64,000 nt of DNA from Chloroflexota bacterium. GTDB lineage: Bacteria > Chloroflexota > Anaerolineae > Anaerolineales > Villigracilaceae. The stretch is from the NCBI GenBank assembly GCA_016191845.1, contig JACPVF010000003.1, positions 1 through 64,000 on the forward strand, in the 5' to 3' direction. The notes beneath the pieces are model-generated. The model worked only from the letters and a program-made list of their open reading frames with translations, ran no database searches and had not been told where the DNA came from. The position numbers and the translations under genes were made by a program. Below, in pieces: positions 14,788 to 23,070 of this stretch; position 1 is the first letter of the stretch; every line of letters starts with the position of its first letter.

Positions 14788-16386
14788 TTGCGGATCGGGG
14801 AAGTCCTCATAACCGCGAATCAGGTCATTGTAATAGCCCAGGTTGAAGCGGATGATCTCCGCCAGGCGCCCGGGCGCCAGCAAATCTCCGTGGATGAGGA
14901 GGGTCAGTTTCTCATAATACAGATTCAAATAGGGGTTGGCGATAAAGTTATTCTTGAATCCGCCGGCAATGGTCTCACGGTAGCCGATGGGCATGGGACG
15001 CTCGTAATGCCCTACGCGGGAAGGACCAAGGACAGGCAGGTGCGCGCGCAACGGGTCAGATAGGGCATAGTCGTCGATAATGTAGATCTTCGGGCCCACA
15101 TAATAGCCGAAAAAACCGATCTGGTTGTACTCGATAGGAGAGAGGCCCGCGACCCGTGCCTGTTTTCCATCTCCCACGGTGCCGTAGTAGGATTTGTACT
15201 TGAAGTAATTGGTCCAGCCTGTGGCGCCAAAGTAGTAGTATTTTTCGTTGGCGATGCCGTATTGATCGTTGGGCGGGCCCGGCTGACCTTCACTCATCAA
15301 CACAGGCGGACGCTCTGCTGTCAGCCCAAGAAGGAGGAGCAAAATCAGGCTGAGATAATACACCCTGGGCGGGACCTGGCTGAAGGTCCGCTCGATGTCA
15401 AAGGTCAGCAGGAGGGTGAGACCCATCAGGAAGATAGCCGAGAAGAAACGGCCCGACATGAAGTCCCCACCGATCCATAAGATGTAAAGCGCATATAGGG
15501 CAATGCCTATTGCAACGGACAGCCGCTTCGCGTTTCCCTGAAAACCAACCGTGATCAGGCCCAGCAGGACAGCCCCAAGCGTAAACGGGTCCCAGCGAAT
15601 GGAATTTGCGAAGTAGGCCACACCTTGTTTGAGCAGGTAATAAGTGTCGAGGCCCGTACGCGCTTTGGCATAGTAGGTATTAGGGAAAGGAAATCCATAA
15701 TAAAAGAGGGCAAAGAGTTCCCACAGAATCAAAGGCAGCAGGCCGGCCAGTGTCACGCCCAGAGCCCTGCGCCATTCATCACGACAAAGCCAGAATTGCC
15801 AGACCAGCCCGGGCAGGAGGAGCAGCATAACGTCGAAACGAGTCAGCGCGCCCAAAGCCGTCAGCAAAGAAAGATGCAGAAGTTTTCGGAAAGGACGCTC
15901 GTCTTCACGGAACAGGACGATGAGGTACAGAACCAACAACAGGTGCGTAAGCGGATTCTCCAACCCTGAGGACGAATAATCGATGAAGGCCATCGAACCG
16001 CCCAGCGCAATGGCAGTCAATACAATGGCACGCGGACGGACGGCAAACCGTTGGAGGAAGAGAGATATCGCGCCCAGTGAAATCAAGAAAGACGGGATGT
16101 AGAGCACATAATACGGGTCATGAATAAAGCGTGCAAACGGAACCAACAAAAACAGCCACAACGGATGGGTGAAGACCTGCACACGCTCCCCCACATTCCA
16201 CACCAGGCCATAGCCGTGCAGGAAGTTATCCACCACGCGCATGGTGATGAACGAGTCGTCCGAGATCCACAGGTTGCGGACCAGGATGGAACCCAACGCG
16301 AGCATCGCCATGATGAGAAAAAAACGCGGCGGATTCTCGATACGCATGTTCAATTGGATCGGCTGGCGAACAGTCTCTCGCGACAT
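14785..16386 (-). CDS. Polytopic GT-C-like membrane protein (AftB-like layout)
   Basis: The 533-aa protein has about ten membrane helices and an outer C-terminal domain. Near residue 40 it carries ISDDSFITMRVVDNFLHGYG and then GERVQVFTHPLW. This DD...R...G.GLVWN.GE.V..FTHPLW pattern recalls the AftB-like arabinofuranosyltransferase group and related bacterial GT-C enzymes. I infer a lipid-linked-sugar glycosyltransferase of the cell envelope. GGAGG lies shortly before the ATG. It stands alone between the FmdB-like gene and the divergent gene at 16516. Confidence 0.8.
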   Translation of the reverse strand: MSRETVRQPIQLNMRIENPPRFFLIMAMLALGSILVRNLWISDDSFITMRVVDNFLHGYGLVWNVGERVQVFTHPLWLFLLVPFARFIHDPYYVLYIPSFLISLGAISLFLQRFAVRPRAIVLTAIALGGSMAFIDYSSSGLENPLTHLLLVLYLIVLFREDERPFRKLLHLSLLTALGALTRFDVMLLLLPGLVWQFWLCRDEWRRALGVTLAGLLPLILWELFALFYYGFPFPNTYYAKARTGLDTYYLLKQGVAYFANSIRWDPFTLGAVLLGLITVGFQGNAKRLSVAIGIALYALYILWIGGDFMSGRFFSAIFLMGLTLLLTFDIERTFSQVPPRVYYLSLILLLLLGLTAERPPVLMSEGQPGPPNDQYGIANEKYYYFGATGWTNYFKYKSYYGTVGDGKQARVAGLSPIEYNQIGFFGYYVGPKIYIIDDYALSDPLRAHLPVLGPSRVGHYERPMPIGYRETIAGGFKNNFIANPYLNLYYEKLTLLIHGDLLAPGRLAEIIRFNLGYYNDLIRGYEDFPDPQ

Positions 16387-16515
16387 GGAATTCCTCCGAG
16401 ACAGATGAAATGATTATACAACCACGCACACGGTCATCCAATTGCAGTTTTCTTCAACATGGAAGATGGGGTTTATAATGCCTCCATCGTATTTTAGTTT
16501 TATAAGGAGCATTTC

Positions 16516-17265
16516 ATGTCATTGGAAGATATTTTCAAAGTATTAGCGGACTCCCGCCAACAGGGCGGTGCCAGTCCCTCGACCGGACAAGACCCGATGA
16601 CTCAGTTGATCGGCGGCCTGTTGGGCGGTCAAGGCGGATCCAGCCAGGCAGGGCAAATGGCCGACCTGGTGGGTGGCTTGCTCGGTGGACAGGGCGGTTC
16701 CTCGGGTCAGGCAAATCAAATGGCGGACCTCGTAGGTGGTTTGCTCGGCGGACAGTCCTCCACCCCTGCATCCACTCCCGCAGGCGGACAGGGCGGTCTG
16801 GGCGATATGCTCGGTCTGTTGGAAACGGTGATTGGCTCAGGTCAGACGGGAGCCGCCAGCCAGGGCACGAGCAATGACCCGATCATGGCCATGCTGCAGC
16901 CTTTCATCAACCAACTGGCTGAGAAAGTCAACATCTCGCCCGCGCTGGCAACCATCGTGATTTCGTTCGTGGTGCACAAGATACTCTCGCATCATCCCAC
17001 TTCAGGCCGCGACTCGACCCAGTTCAACCTGGATGATCTGCTGAGCACGGGCTCGCTTAACACCCAAACGCTTCAGTCAAGCGGCATGGTCAAGGAATTG
17101 GCCAAGGCCACAGGCATGAATGAACAGACCGCCACCCGCAGCCTGGATGCCGCCTTCAGCCTGCTCGGCGGGACGGCCCAACAGGTCACATCTGCGCCGA
17201 AGGCGAGCAGCAAGGTCGGCTCAGCGGCGGGACGCAAGATCGGCCGTAGCGGCACGGATCAGTAG
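16516..17265 (+). CDS. Gly-rich repeat protein, DUF937/YidB-like C-terminus
   Basis: The 249-aa protein has three tandem units of about 20 residues in its N-terminal third, each with the core QMADLVGGLLGGQGGSS (DNA 16606-16770). A Gly/Ser/Pro linker and a helical C-terminal part follow (SSGMVKELAKATGMNEQTAT, then SLDAAFSLLGG) that resembles DUF937/YidB proteins. One hydrophobic segment (SPALATIVISFVV) may touch the membrane. AAGGAG precedes the ATG, and a TATAAT box sits at 16474-16479. Confidence 0.75.
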   Translation: MSLEDIFKVLADSRQQGGASPSTGQDPMTQLIGGLLGGQGGSSQAGQMADLVGGLLGGQGGSSGQANQMADLVGGLLGGQSSTPASTPAGGQGGLGDMLGLLETVIGSGQTGAASQGTSNDPIMAMLQPFINQLAEKVNISPALATIVISFVVHKILSHHPTSGRDSTQFNLDDLLSTGSLNTQTLQSSGMVKELAKATGMNEQTATRSLDAAFSLLGGTAQQVTSAPKASSKVGSAAGRKIGRSGTDQ

Positions 17266-17280
17266 GCTTCAAAGGCAATA

Positions 17281-17310
17281 AAAAAGGCCCTCCGAATGGA
17301 GGGCTTTTCT
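17281..17310. terminator. Terminator after the Gly-rich protein gene
   Basis: AAAAGGCCCTCC / GGAGGGCTTTT with a 4-nt loop and a T-run. Confidence 0.88.
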
Positions 17311-17313
17311 CTT

Positions 17314-17345
17314 TGGCTCCCGACGGGGATTTGAATATCATCTCC
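17314..17345 (-). pseudogene. Possible tRNA 3'-end relic
   Basis: The minus strand reads ATTCAAATCCCCGTCGGGAG then CCA, which looks like a T-loop, half acceptor and encoded CCA. It resembles the 3' end of the intact tRNA-Asn about 90 nt away, but no 5' half is present. Confidence 0.4.
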
Positions 17346-17370
17346 TCAATGGGGATCTCGAACCGAACAA

Positions 17371-17401
17371 AAAGAGTCCTCTTTGCGGAGGACTCTTTTC
17401 T
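17371..17401. terminator. Terminator of tRNA-Asn
   Basis: AAAAGAGTCCTC / GAGGACTCTTTT (the minus-strand transcript reads the same) forms a strong stem with flanking A/T runs directly after the tRNA. Confidence 0.85.
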
Positions 17402-17402
17402 T

Positions 17403-17478
17403 TGGCTCCTGGCCGAGGACTTGAACCTCGAACCTAGCGGTTAACAGCCGCGCGCTCTGCCGATTGAGCTAGCCAGGA
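17403..17478 (-). tRNA. tRNA-Asn (anticodon GTT), CCA encoded
   Basis: Minus strand acceptor TCCTGGC/GCCAGGA, D-arm AGCTCAATCGGCAGAGC, anticodon loop CTGTTAA with GTT, T-loop TTCAAGT, discriminator G and a genomically encoded CCA. The other three tRNAs of the window do not encode CCA. Confidence 0.95.
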
Positions 17479-17520
17479 AAGCGAAGGGCATTATACGAGC
17501 AAGGCAGAGAGGTGTCAAGC

Positions 17521-17766
17521 CTAATGAGCGCTTTTCAGACTCAGGTACACGGTCCCGCTACGTGGACTGTAGCTAGCCCAGATTACTTTATCATCCAGAT
17601 GATATTCGTCCAGCAGGATAGTACGACCATAATCCCCCGCCTGCTCCACAAAACTAGTCTTGTTATCCGGCAGGCAGGTTACTTTGACATGCTCGTCCAC
17701 AAGGCTGCCCGTATGGATGAACCGTTCCACTACCCGCAGGATAATCTGTTTTTCTTCTGAGATCAT
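17521..17766 (-). CDS. Small hypothetical protein, 81 aa
   Basis: Begins MISEEKQIILRVVERFIHTG. The product is soluble and mostly beta-like in its second half (GRTILLDEYHLDDKVIWASY). I do not recognise it. GAGG lies 6 nt before the ATG and overlaps the end of the CdnL-like gene, so it is the third gene of a SRPBCC-CdnL-small protein operon. Confidence 0.7.
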   Translation of the reverse strand: MISEEKQIILRVVERFIHTGSLVDEHVKVTCLPDNKTSFVEQAGDYGRTILLDEYHLDDKVIWASYSPRSGTVYLSLKSAH

Positions 17767-17767
17767 A

Positions 17768-18265
17768 TTATTCCTCGGTTTCTGCCGGGCCAATCAGCAA
17801 ATGATACATCTCGCGTTCAGCCTGCATTGGGGTCAGGGACAGGACAAAGCTCCACTCCCCTAGTAAAATGGCGTGCGCCTGTTTCAGGAGCATCTGGTCA
17901 TTGTCGTTCAATGATTTTTTGTTCTGGTATGCAGACAGGTCACGAATGATATGGAAAAGCGATTCTGCACGCCCGTCCTTCAACAATCTCTGCAGGTGAA
18001 GCCTGCGCTCGTTCCGATCCTCGGGAAGAGGATCACAAGGGCTCGATAAGATAGGTAACAATCGCTTGAACTCATCTGAACTCATGGGAGGCCGCAGGCG
18101 ACTCTCCAGTTTTGCATCTGCAGGCACCCAGACGGTCAACTCCCCCACCTGGACGGCATAATACAGGTTCTTGGAGCCAAACAGAGCCCGTTCCTCCAAA
18201 TTAACGATCCGCCCCAATCCATAGGTCCAATGCATGACCGTGTCACCTTCATGAAAAATCATCAT
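17768..18265 (-). CDS. CdnL/CarD-family RNA polymerase-binding regulator
   Basis: The 165-aa protein opens with FHEGDTVMHWTYGLGRIVNL, the Tudor-like RNAP-interaction domain of CarD/CdnL/TRCF-RID proteins, then a helical C-terminal domain (RNERRLHLQRLLKDGRAESL). Such proteins bind the RNAP beta subunit and stabilise the open promoter complex. Its length equals that of CdnL. The gene overlaps the upstream SRPBCC gene by 4 nt. The genomic pairing with an SRPBCC protein is unusual, so this may be a paralogue rather than the main CdnL. Confidence 0.85.
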   Translation of the reverse strand: MMIFHEGDTVMHWTYGLGRIVNLEERALFGSKNLYYAVQVGELTVWVPADAKLESRLRPPMSSDEFKRLLPILSSPCDPLPEDRNERRLHLQRLLKDGRAESLFHIIRDLSAYQNKKSLNDNDQMLLKQAHAILLGEWSFVLSLTPMQAEREMYHLLIGPAETEE

Positions 18266-18750
18266 GCTTCTCCGTTGGTCTTACCCATGGAATTCGCTTC
18301 AGCGACAAACTGTACCCGTTTTACCTCCAGCAGATTCTTGAGCATGGTCAGGTTTTCTTTGAACTGTAGCCTCATCCATTTTTCCAGAACACCTTCGGCA
18401 ATCTGAATAGAATTAACCCCATTGGCCTGCATGCAGACGCCGACCTTTGTGCTTCCCCTGTCTATACTGAAGGAATAAGATATCTGCGAGAGGAGTGGCC
18501 CTGAAAGGGACTTAAATCCATACTTCGCATTCGGCTCGTATTCATTTACTTCGAAGACACTCTGCACACGATTCCCCATCAAATGACCAACGCTTCGAAA
18601 ATGCATCCCGAGACCGATCTCACCTTCCAAGAGTCGCGCCGAAGCCAACGTTCCATACTGCCATTGAAAATCGTTTTCTGGCGTGCTGACATAATCAAAG
18701 ACCTGTTTGATAGGTCGGTAGATCGCAGTGCTGATATTGAAATTGATCAT
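18262..18750 (-). CDS. SRPBCC (START-like) family protein
   Basis: From ATG 18750 the product starts MINFNISTAIYRPIKQVFDY and continues STPENDFQW, the polyketide-cyclase/SRPBCC start, with a hydrophobic-cavity beta-sheet and a long C-terminal helix (EGVLEKWMRLQFKENLTMLK). Earlier in-frame ATGs at 18762 and 18804 exist without a better ribosome site. The ligand is unknown. It is the first gene of the CdnL-like operon. Confidence 0.8.
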   Translation of the reverse strand: MINFNISTAIYRPIKQVFDYVSTPENDFQWQYGTLASARLLEGEIGLGMHFRSVGHLMGNRVQSVFEVNEYEPNAKYGFKSLSGPLLSQISYSFSIDRGSTKVGVCMQANGVNSIQIAEGVLEKWMRLQFKENLTMLKNLLEVKRVQFVAEANSMGKTNGEA

Positions 18751-19084
18751 AAACTCTTTCATAACAAACAACAGGCTTGACTGTAAATGGCTGTCCATCT
18801 CCATTATGGACAGCCCGTCATTCCCCCGAGGATAAACGCCATATTTTAACTTTAAATTCAGTGTAACACACTATCAGGTCAAATAACGAACGGGTTCCCC
18901 TATACTGCTTGTTCCAGCACCCCCATCGCAAAACGTTGGGCCTCGTCTCTGCTTCAAAAGTGACCCATTTCTTACGGGCCATCCCAGTTCGAGCGGGGAT
19001 GGTCTTTTGATCAACCATTCTGTCAAGACCTGTAGGGTAAAATCGGCCCTACGCGTTTCAACAAGCAAGTCGTTTCAGGAGACC
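18751..19084. other. Intergenic region between divergent genes
   Basis: This 334-nt divergent gap shows no ORF with coding character and no RNA gene I can recognise. A TAAAAT box at 19038-19043 may serve the EamA gene, but no good -35 matches it. An AT-rich stretch at 18840-18895 probably carries the minus-strand promoter. Confidence 0.4.
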
Positions 19085-20038
19085 ATGAAAACCAACCCTT
19101 CTTCTTATTCGCGCGGATACCTCATCGCATTGACCGCCACTGTGCTTTGGTCGAGTACGGGCATTTTGATCAGCTACATTAATCGCACGTATTCGCTGCC
19201 GTCGCTGGTGCTGGCTTTCTGGCGGGACCTGTTCGTAGCATTCGGCATGATCCTGGGACTGGCTATCTTCAGCCGCACGCGTTTTCATTTACCCCGAACC
19301 CATTGGAAATTCATAGCACTCTACGGCCTGACGCTGGCCATCTTCAACACCGCCTGGACCTTCTCCGTGCAGTACAACGGCGCGGCGGTGGCCACGGTGC
19401 TGGCTTTCAGTTCGCCTGCCATCACGGCCATCCTGAGCCGCATCGTGTTCAAGGAAGAGTTCAGCCATGTCAAGATCCTGTCCATCGTACTGACCTCACT
19501 GGGCGTGATCCTCGTCTCGGGCGCGATCAATCCCGAGGTGTGGAAGCTCAATCCGCTGGGGATCATCTTCGGGCTGCTGACGGGTCTGTTCTTCGCCATC
19601 TACAACCTCGAAGGCACGCACGCCTCCGACCTTCAGATCGACTCATGGACGGCGTTGCTTTACAGCTTCGGCGCGGCAGCGGTCTTTTTATTCTTCTTCA
19701 ACCTGGGTACGGATCTGTGGATGGCCCGCCCGCCGCTGGGAGATCTGATGTGGCTCGGTCATTCCTTCGACGGCTGGGCCTGGCTCGCCTTCCTGGGTGT
19801 GGCCCCCACCCTGGGCGGATTCGGACTCTACACGCTCAGCCTGCGCTACCTGCCCCCCACCGTCTCCAGCCTGATCGCCACCTCCGAGCCAGGGCTGACG
19901 GTCATCTGGGCTTATTTCATCTTCGGCGAAGTGCTGACCCCCATGCAATTTTTCGGAAGTCTGGTTTTGTTTGCAGGTGTCATCCTGCTGCGCGTAAGAG
20001 AACGGCCCGCGGCGAACGAGATTACGGAGATGCCGTAA
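19085..20038 (+). CDS. DMT-family (EamA) transporter
   Basis: The 317-aa protein contains two EamA repeats with about ten membrane helices. The first repeat starts GYLIALTATVLWSSTGILIS, and the second has LFFAIYNLEGT and the typical PTVSSLIATSEPGLTVIWAY near the C-terminus. Members export small metabolites or amino acids. AGGAG (19077-19081) selects ATG 19085 over a longer frame. It is monocistronic, closed by a terminator. Confidence 0.92.
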   Translation: MKTNPSSYSRGYLIALTATVLWSSTGILISYINRTYSLPSLVLAFWRDLFVAFGMILGLAIFSRTRFHLPRTHWKFIALYGLTLAIFNTAWTFSVQYNGAAVATVLAFSSPAITAILSRIVFKEEFSHVKILSIVLTSLGVILVSGAINPEVWKLNPLGIIFGLLTGLFFAIYNLEGTHASDLQIDSWTALLYSFGAAAVFLFFFNLGTDLWMARPPLGDLMWLGHSFDGWAWLAFLGVAPTLGGFGLYTLSLRYLPPTVSSLIATSEPGLTVIWAYFIFGEVLTPMQFFGSLVLFAGVILLRVRERPAANEITEMP

Positions 20039-20071
20039 AAAATGGGTGGACCTGAGAGGTCCACCCATTTT
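20037..20071. terminator. Bidirectional terminator
   Basis: AAAATGGGTGGACCT and AGGTCCACCCATTTT form a perfect 15-bp stem with a 3-nt loop between convergent genes. Confidence 0.92.
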
Positions 20072-20073
20072 CG

Positions 20074-21276
20074 TTACTTATAAACGGGGTCTTTCAACTG
20101 CGTGATCAACGCCACACTGACCACCAATAACCCGATTGCCAGCAACAGCGCAGGGGTGAATGAACCATCCGCAGTTTTCAATGCTTCCATGATGTAGACG
20201 AACACCACCGAGGCCTGACCGAATAACTGGATCAACCCATTCGACGTGCCTTCGGGCGTGGGCTGGGTCACCTCGGCGGCATATTGCATCCCCACAGGCA
20301 TGGCGCTGACGAGGAAGAATCCCATCAGGAAAGCGGAAGCAAACAACAGGGCGGAAGATTTAGCAAAGGTCAGGCCGATCAGGAACGGGATCGCACCGAT
20401 GAACGCAACCAGCAGATACATCTGACGTTTGCGCTGCTTGTCCGACAGCGCAGGGATGACCACTGCTCCGATCACCCCGCCGACGATCATCAGCGCGCCG
20501 AGCGTGCCCGCATCGTTGGGCGTGAACCCACGCGGGCGGATGATGTTCTCGACCCAGGTGGTGATGCCGTTGAAGATGCCCAGCCCGATGAACGAGACAA
20601 ACAGATACAGCCAGAATGGCTTGACCATCAGCGCGTGTTTGAGGCCATCCAGCATCAGCGCACGGACCTCCTGTCCAGGCGGGCACGGTGGCGTAGGCGG
20701 TGTCTCGCGCGCCAGCAGGATGAACAGCACCGATGACAACGCGGCCACGCCACCGTAGATCAACTGCACGGTCGGGATGGACATGGTCGCGGTCAGGGAA
20801 GGAGTCAGCACCATGCCGAGGGCGGTGCCGACCAGGTTCGCCAGCGTGACCAGTCCCACCGCAGTGGCGCGCTCTTCGAGAGCGAACCAGTTGGCAGGGA
20901 CTTTCGTCCACGCGTTGAGCAGGAAGGGCTGCGCAGCTGCGAGACCGAAGGTGCTCCACAAGACGAGTGTATAGTTCGCGCCCGCCAGTCCGCGCAGGAT
21001 GCCGAAGATCCCCATCAGCACACAACCGATGCTGACCGCCAGGCGGAAGCCGTAGGTGTCGATCACCCACGAGACGGGAATCGACAGCGGGATGAAGGCG
21101 ACCATGAACGACATCGCCAGCAGGCCGATCTGCAAGTCGGTCACGCCATAGAATTGCGCGGCAGGACCCGTGATCGGCGCGTACCCGATCCACAGGGTCT
21201 GGATGGTGAGGTTGATGAACATGAAGACCGCCAGCACCACCCAGCGGTAGGGATACAGTTTGTATTGTTCGGTCAT
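20074..21276 (-). CDS. MFS transporter (FLVCR-like)
   Basis: The 400-aa protein has 12 predicted helices. The first includes YRWVVLAVFMFINLTIQTLW, and a loop after TM2-3 reads SWVIDTYGFRLAV, the MFS motif A variant. ATG 21276 is chosen because AGGAG precedes it by 5 nt; the longer frame upstream translates a dispersed repeat. It is the last gene of the catabolic operon 20074-26642, so it may import the glycoside or sugar handled there. Confidence 0.85.
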   Translation of the reverse strand: MTEQYKLYPYRWVVLAVFMFINLTIQTLWIGYAPITGPAAQFYGVTDLQIGLLAMSFMVAFIPLSIPVSWVIDTYGFRLAVSIGCVLMGIFGILRGLAGANYTLVLWSTFGLAAAQPFLLNAWTKVPANWFALEERATAVGLVTLANLVGTALGMVLTPSLTATMSIPTVQLIYGGVAALSSVLFILLARETPPTPPCPPGQEVRALMLDGLKHALMVKPFWLYLFVSFIGLGIFNGITTWVENIIRPRGFTPNDAGTLGALMIVGGVIGAVVIPALSDKQRKRQMYLLVAFIGAIPFLIGLTFAKSSALLFASAFLMGFFLVSAMPVGMQYAAEVTQPTPEGTSNGLIQLFGQASVVFVYIMEALKTADGSFTPALLLAIGLLVVSVALITQLKDPVYK

Positions 21277-21300
21277 GAAGACTCCTGAGTTCCTTCGCGC

Positions 21301-21406
21301 TGAGCGGAGCGACCCACTGGGGAAGCGCAGTCGAAGCGCGGGGTTTCTATAAACAAATATAAGATAGTCATTGCCCTTCGACTTCACCGCTTCGCGGCTC
21401 CGCTCA
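21301..21406. repeat. Dispersed repeat, family 2 copy A
   Basis: TGAGCGGAGC at the left end and GCTCCGCTCA at the right, with inner GCAGTCGAAG and CCTTCGACTT. The same element lies at 56740-56845. It fills the gap between the FGGY kinase and MFS genes. Confidence 0.75.
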
Positions 21407-21439
21407 CGCGTGCTGCGGCACGGTGCAGGCAGGGCGGAT

Positions 21440-23011
21440 TTACTGGTTCAGTCTTTTGTACACGCTCTTCATATGCTGATACACATCTTTAAACACCGCA
21501 AAGCGCTCATCGTATACACCGCGATTCATAGACTGCGGCACATAACTGCGCTTGAACTCGACCAGTTTCGGCACATCGTTGAAGGAAATCTCGCCCAGGC
21601 CTACTGCCCCGATCCAGGCGGCGCCGCGCGCGTTGGCATAGATGGGATCAGAAACCTGCTTGATCTCCACGTTCATCACGTCCGCGAAGATCTGGCACCA
21701 CACGTCCGACTGCGCCCCGCCGCCGACGATGTTGATGCTGGGCACTTTGCGCCCGAGGAATTTTTCCACGGGCTGCAACAGCCAGCGCGTGTTGAAGGCG
21801 ATGCCTTCGAGGAAGGCGCGGATGATGTCCTCGCGATTGTTGTGCAGGGAAATGTTATACAGCCCCGCGCGCAGGTGACGGTCATCGACGGGCGCGCGCT
21901 CACCCCAGATCCACGGCGTATAGAGCACGCCGTTCGAGCCCGCAGGCACGCGCATCGCGATCTGGTCGAGCACTTTGAAGATGTCGGGGACGTCGGCTTC
22001 CTGCAATAACTCATCCTTGTGATAGATGACGTTATCGCGCAGGAAGGTCAGGTTGCCGCCCGCGGTGGCTTGCAACGCGGTCAGCAGGTAACGCCCAGGC
22101 ACGGCGCAGGGCACCGACGCCAGCGACGAAGCAATGTCCGTTTTCTTGTACGGGACGTGCGCCGTCATCCACGAGGAGGTACCGATGTACAGGTGCATGG
22201 CATAATCTTCCACCGCGCCCGCGCCGATGGCGGCTGCCGTGTTGTCGATGGCGCCCGCCACGACCTGCACATCCGCAGGCAACCCGAGCACTTCGGCCAC
22301 GTCCACTTTGAGCGGACCGAGCACGGCGGTGCAGGGCACGATCTCGGGCAGTTTGGCGGAATCCACCCCACAGTCGCGTACCAGGCCTGGGTCGTAGTGA
22401 ACAGCTTGAGGGTCGCGTTGATCGGTCACCCAACTGGTGAGGATCGAGTCGTATGTGGCGGCAAAACGTCCCGTGAGGCGCAGATTCAGAAAATCCAGCA
22501 CGTTCAGGAACTTATAGGTACGCGCATACACTTCGGGGAAGCAGTCGCGGATAAGCAACATGTGCGCGGCGGGGTCCTTGCCCGTAGGCGACGGCATGCC
22601 GCCCGTCAGCCGCACCCAGCGCAGGATGCGGAACAGGTCGATGCCATCCAGGTTGAGCAGGCCGCCGAATTGTTTGCGCAGATAGGGTGCGCCGCGCATG
22701 TCCATCCACAGGATGCAGTTCATCAGCGCGTTGCCATCCTTGTCGACGGGGACGGTGCCTTCGCCCTGTGTGGAGCAGCACACCGCCCGAATCGCGCGGA
22801 CCTCGACCAGGTCCCGCGCAAGCAGCCGCTTCGCCGCCGACAGGAACGCGTCCCACCATTCGTCGGGCGATTGCTCGGCGCCGCCATCGGGCGTGACATA
22901 GAGTTGGACAGGCTCGGCTTCCCATCCCAGCACTTTTCCGCTCACCGTGATGAGCGCTACTTTCATGCCAGACGTGCCGAGGTCAACAGAGAGAATGGTG
23001 GGTTCGGTCAT
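21440..23011 (-). CDS. FGGY-family carbohydrate kinase (xylulokinase-like)
   Basis: The 523-aa kinase has the N-terminal phosphate-loop SVDLGTSGMKVALI, a central GAIDNTAAAIGAGAV and the C-terminal FGGY motif region INIVGGGAQSDVWCQIFADV with ANARGAAWIGAVG. FGGY kinases phosphorylate keto-sugars or polyols such as xylulose, ribulose or glycerol; the substrate cannot be fixed here. The length is typical of XylB. GGAGCATC precedes the ATG. The upstream GH1 gene and class II aldolase suggest the kinase feeds a phosphosugar to the aldolase. Confidence 0.9.
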   Translation of the reverse strand: MTEPTILSVDLGTSGMKVALITVSGKVLGWEAEPVQLYVTPDGGAEQSPDEWWDAFLSAAKRLLARDLVEVRAIRAVCCSTQGEGTVPVDKDGNALMNCILWMDMRGAPYLRKQFGGLLNLDGIDLFRILRWVRLTGGMPSPTGKDPAAHMLLIRDCFPEVYARTYKFLNVLDFLNLRLTGRFAATYDSILTSWVTDQRDPQAVHYDPGLVRDCGVDSAKLPEIVPCTAVLGPLKVDVAEVLGLPADVQVVAGAIDNTAAAIGAGAVEDYAMHLYIGTSSWMTAHVPYKKTDIASSLASVPCAVPGRYLLTALQATAGGNLTFLRDNVIYHKDELLQEADVPDIFKVLDQIAMRVPAGSNGVLYTPWIWGERAPVDDRHLRAGLYNISLHNNREDIIRAFLEGIAFNTRWLLQPVEKFLGRKVPSINIVGGGAQSDVWCQIFADVMNVEIKQVSDPIYANARGAAWIGAVGLGEISFNDVPKLVEFKRSYVPQSMNRGVYDERFAVFKDVYQHMKSVYKRLNQ

Positions 23012-23070
23012 GATGCTCCTACAAGGGATGGTTTGCGTCTTTGATTATCGCACGGTTTCATTGAGTTGCT

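Noticed and set aside
22019-23044. Plus-strand open frame of 341 codons
   Set aside because: Antisense to the FGGY kinase, no motif, no ribosome site, biased composition.
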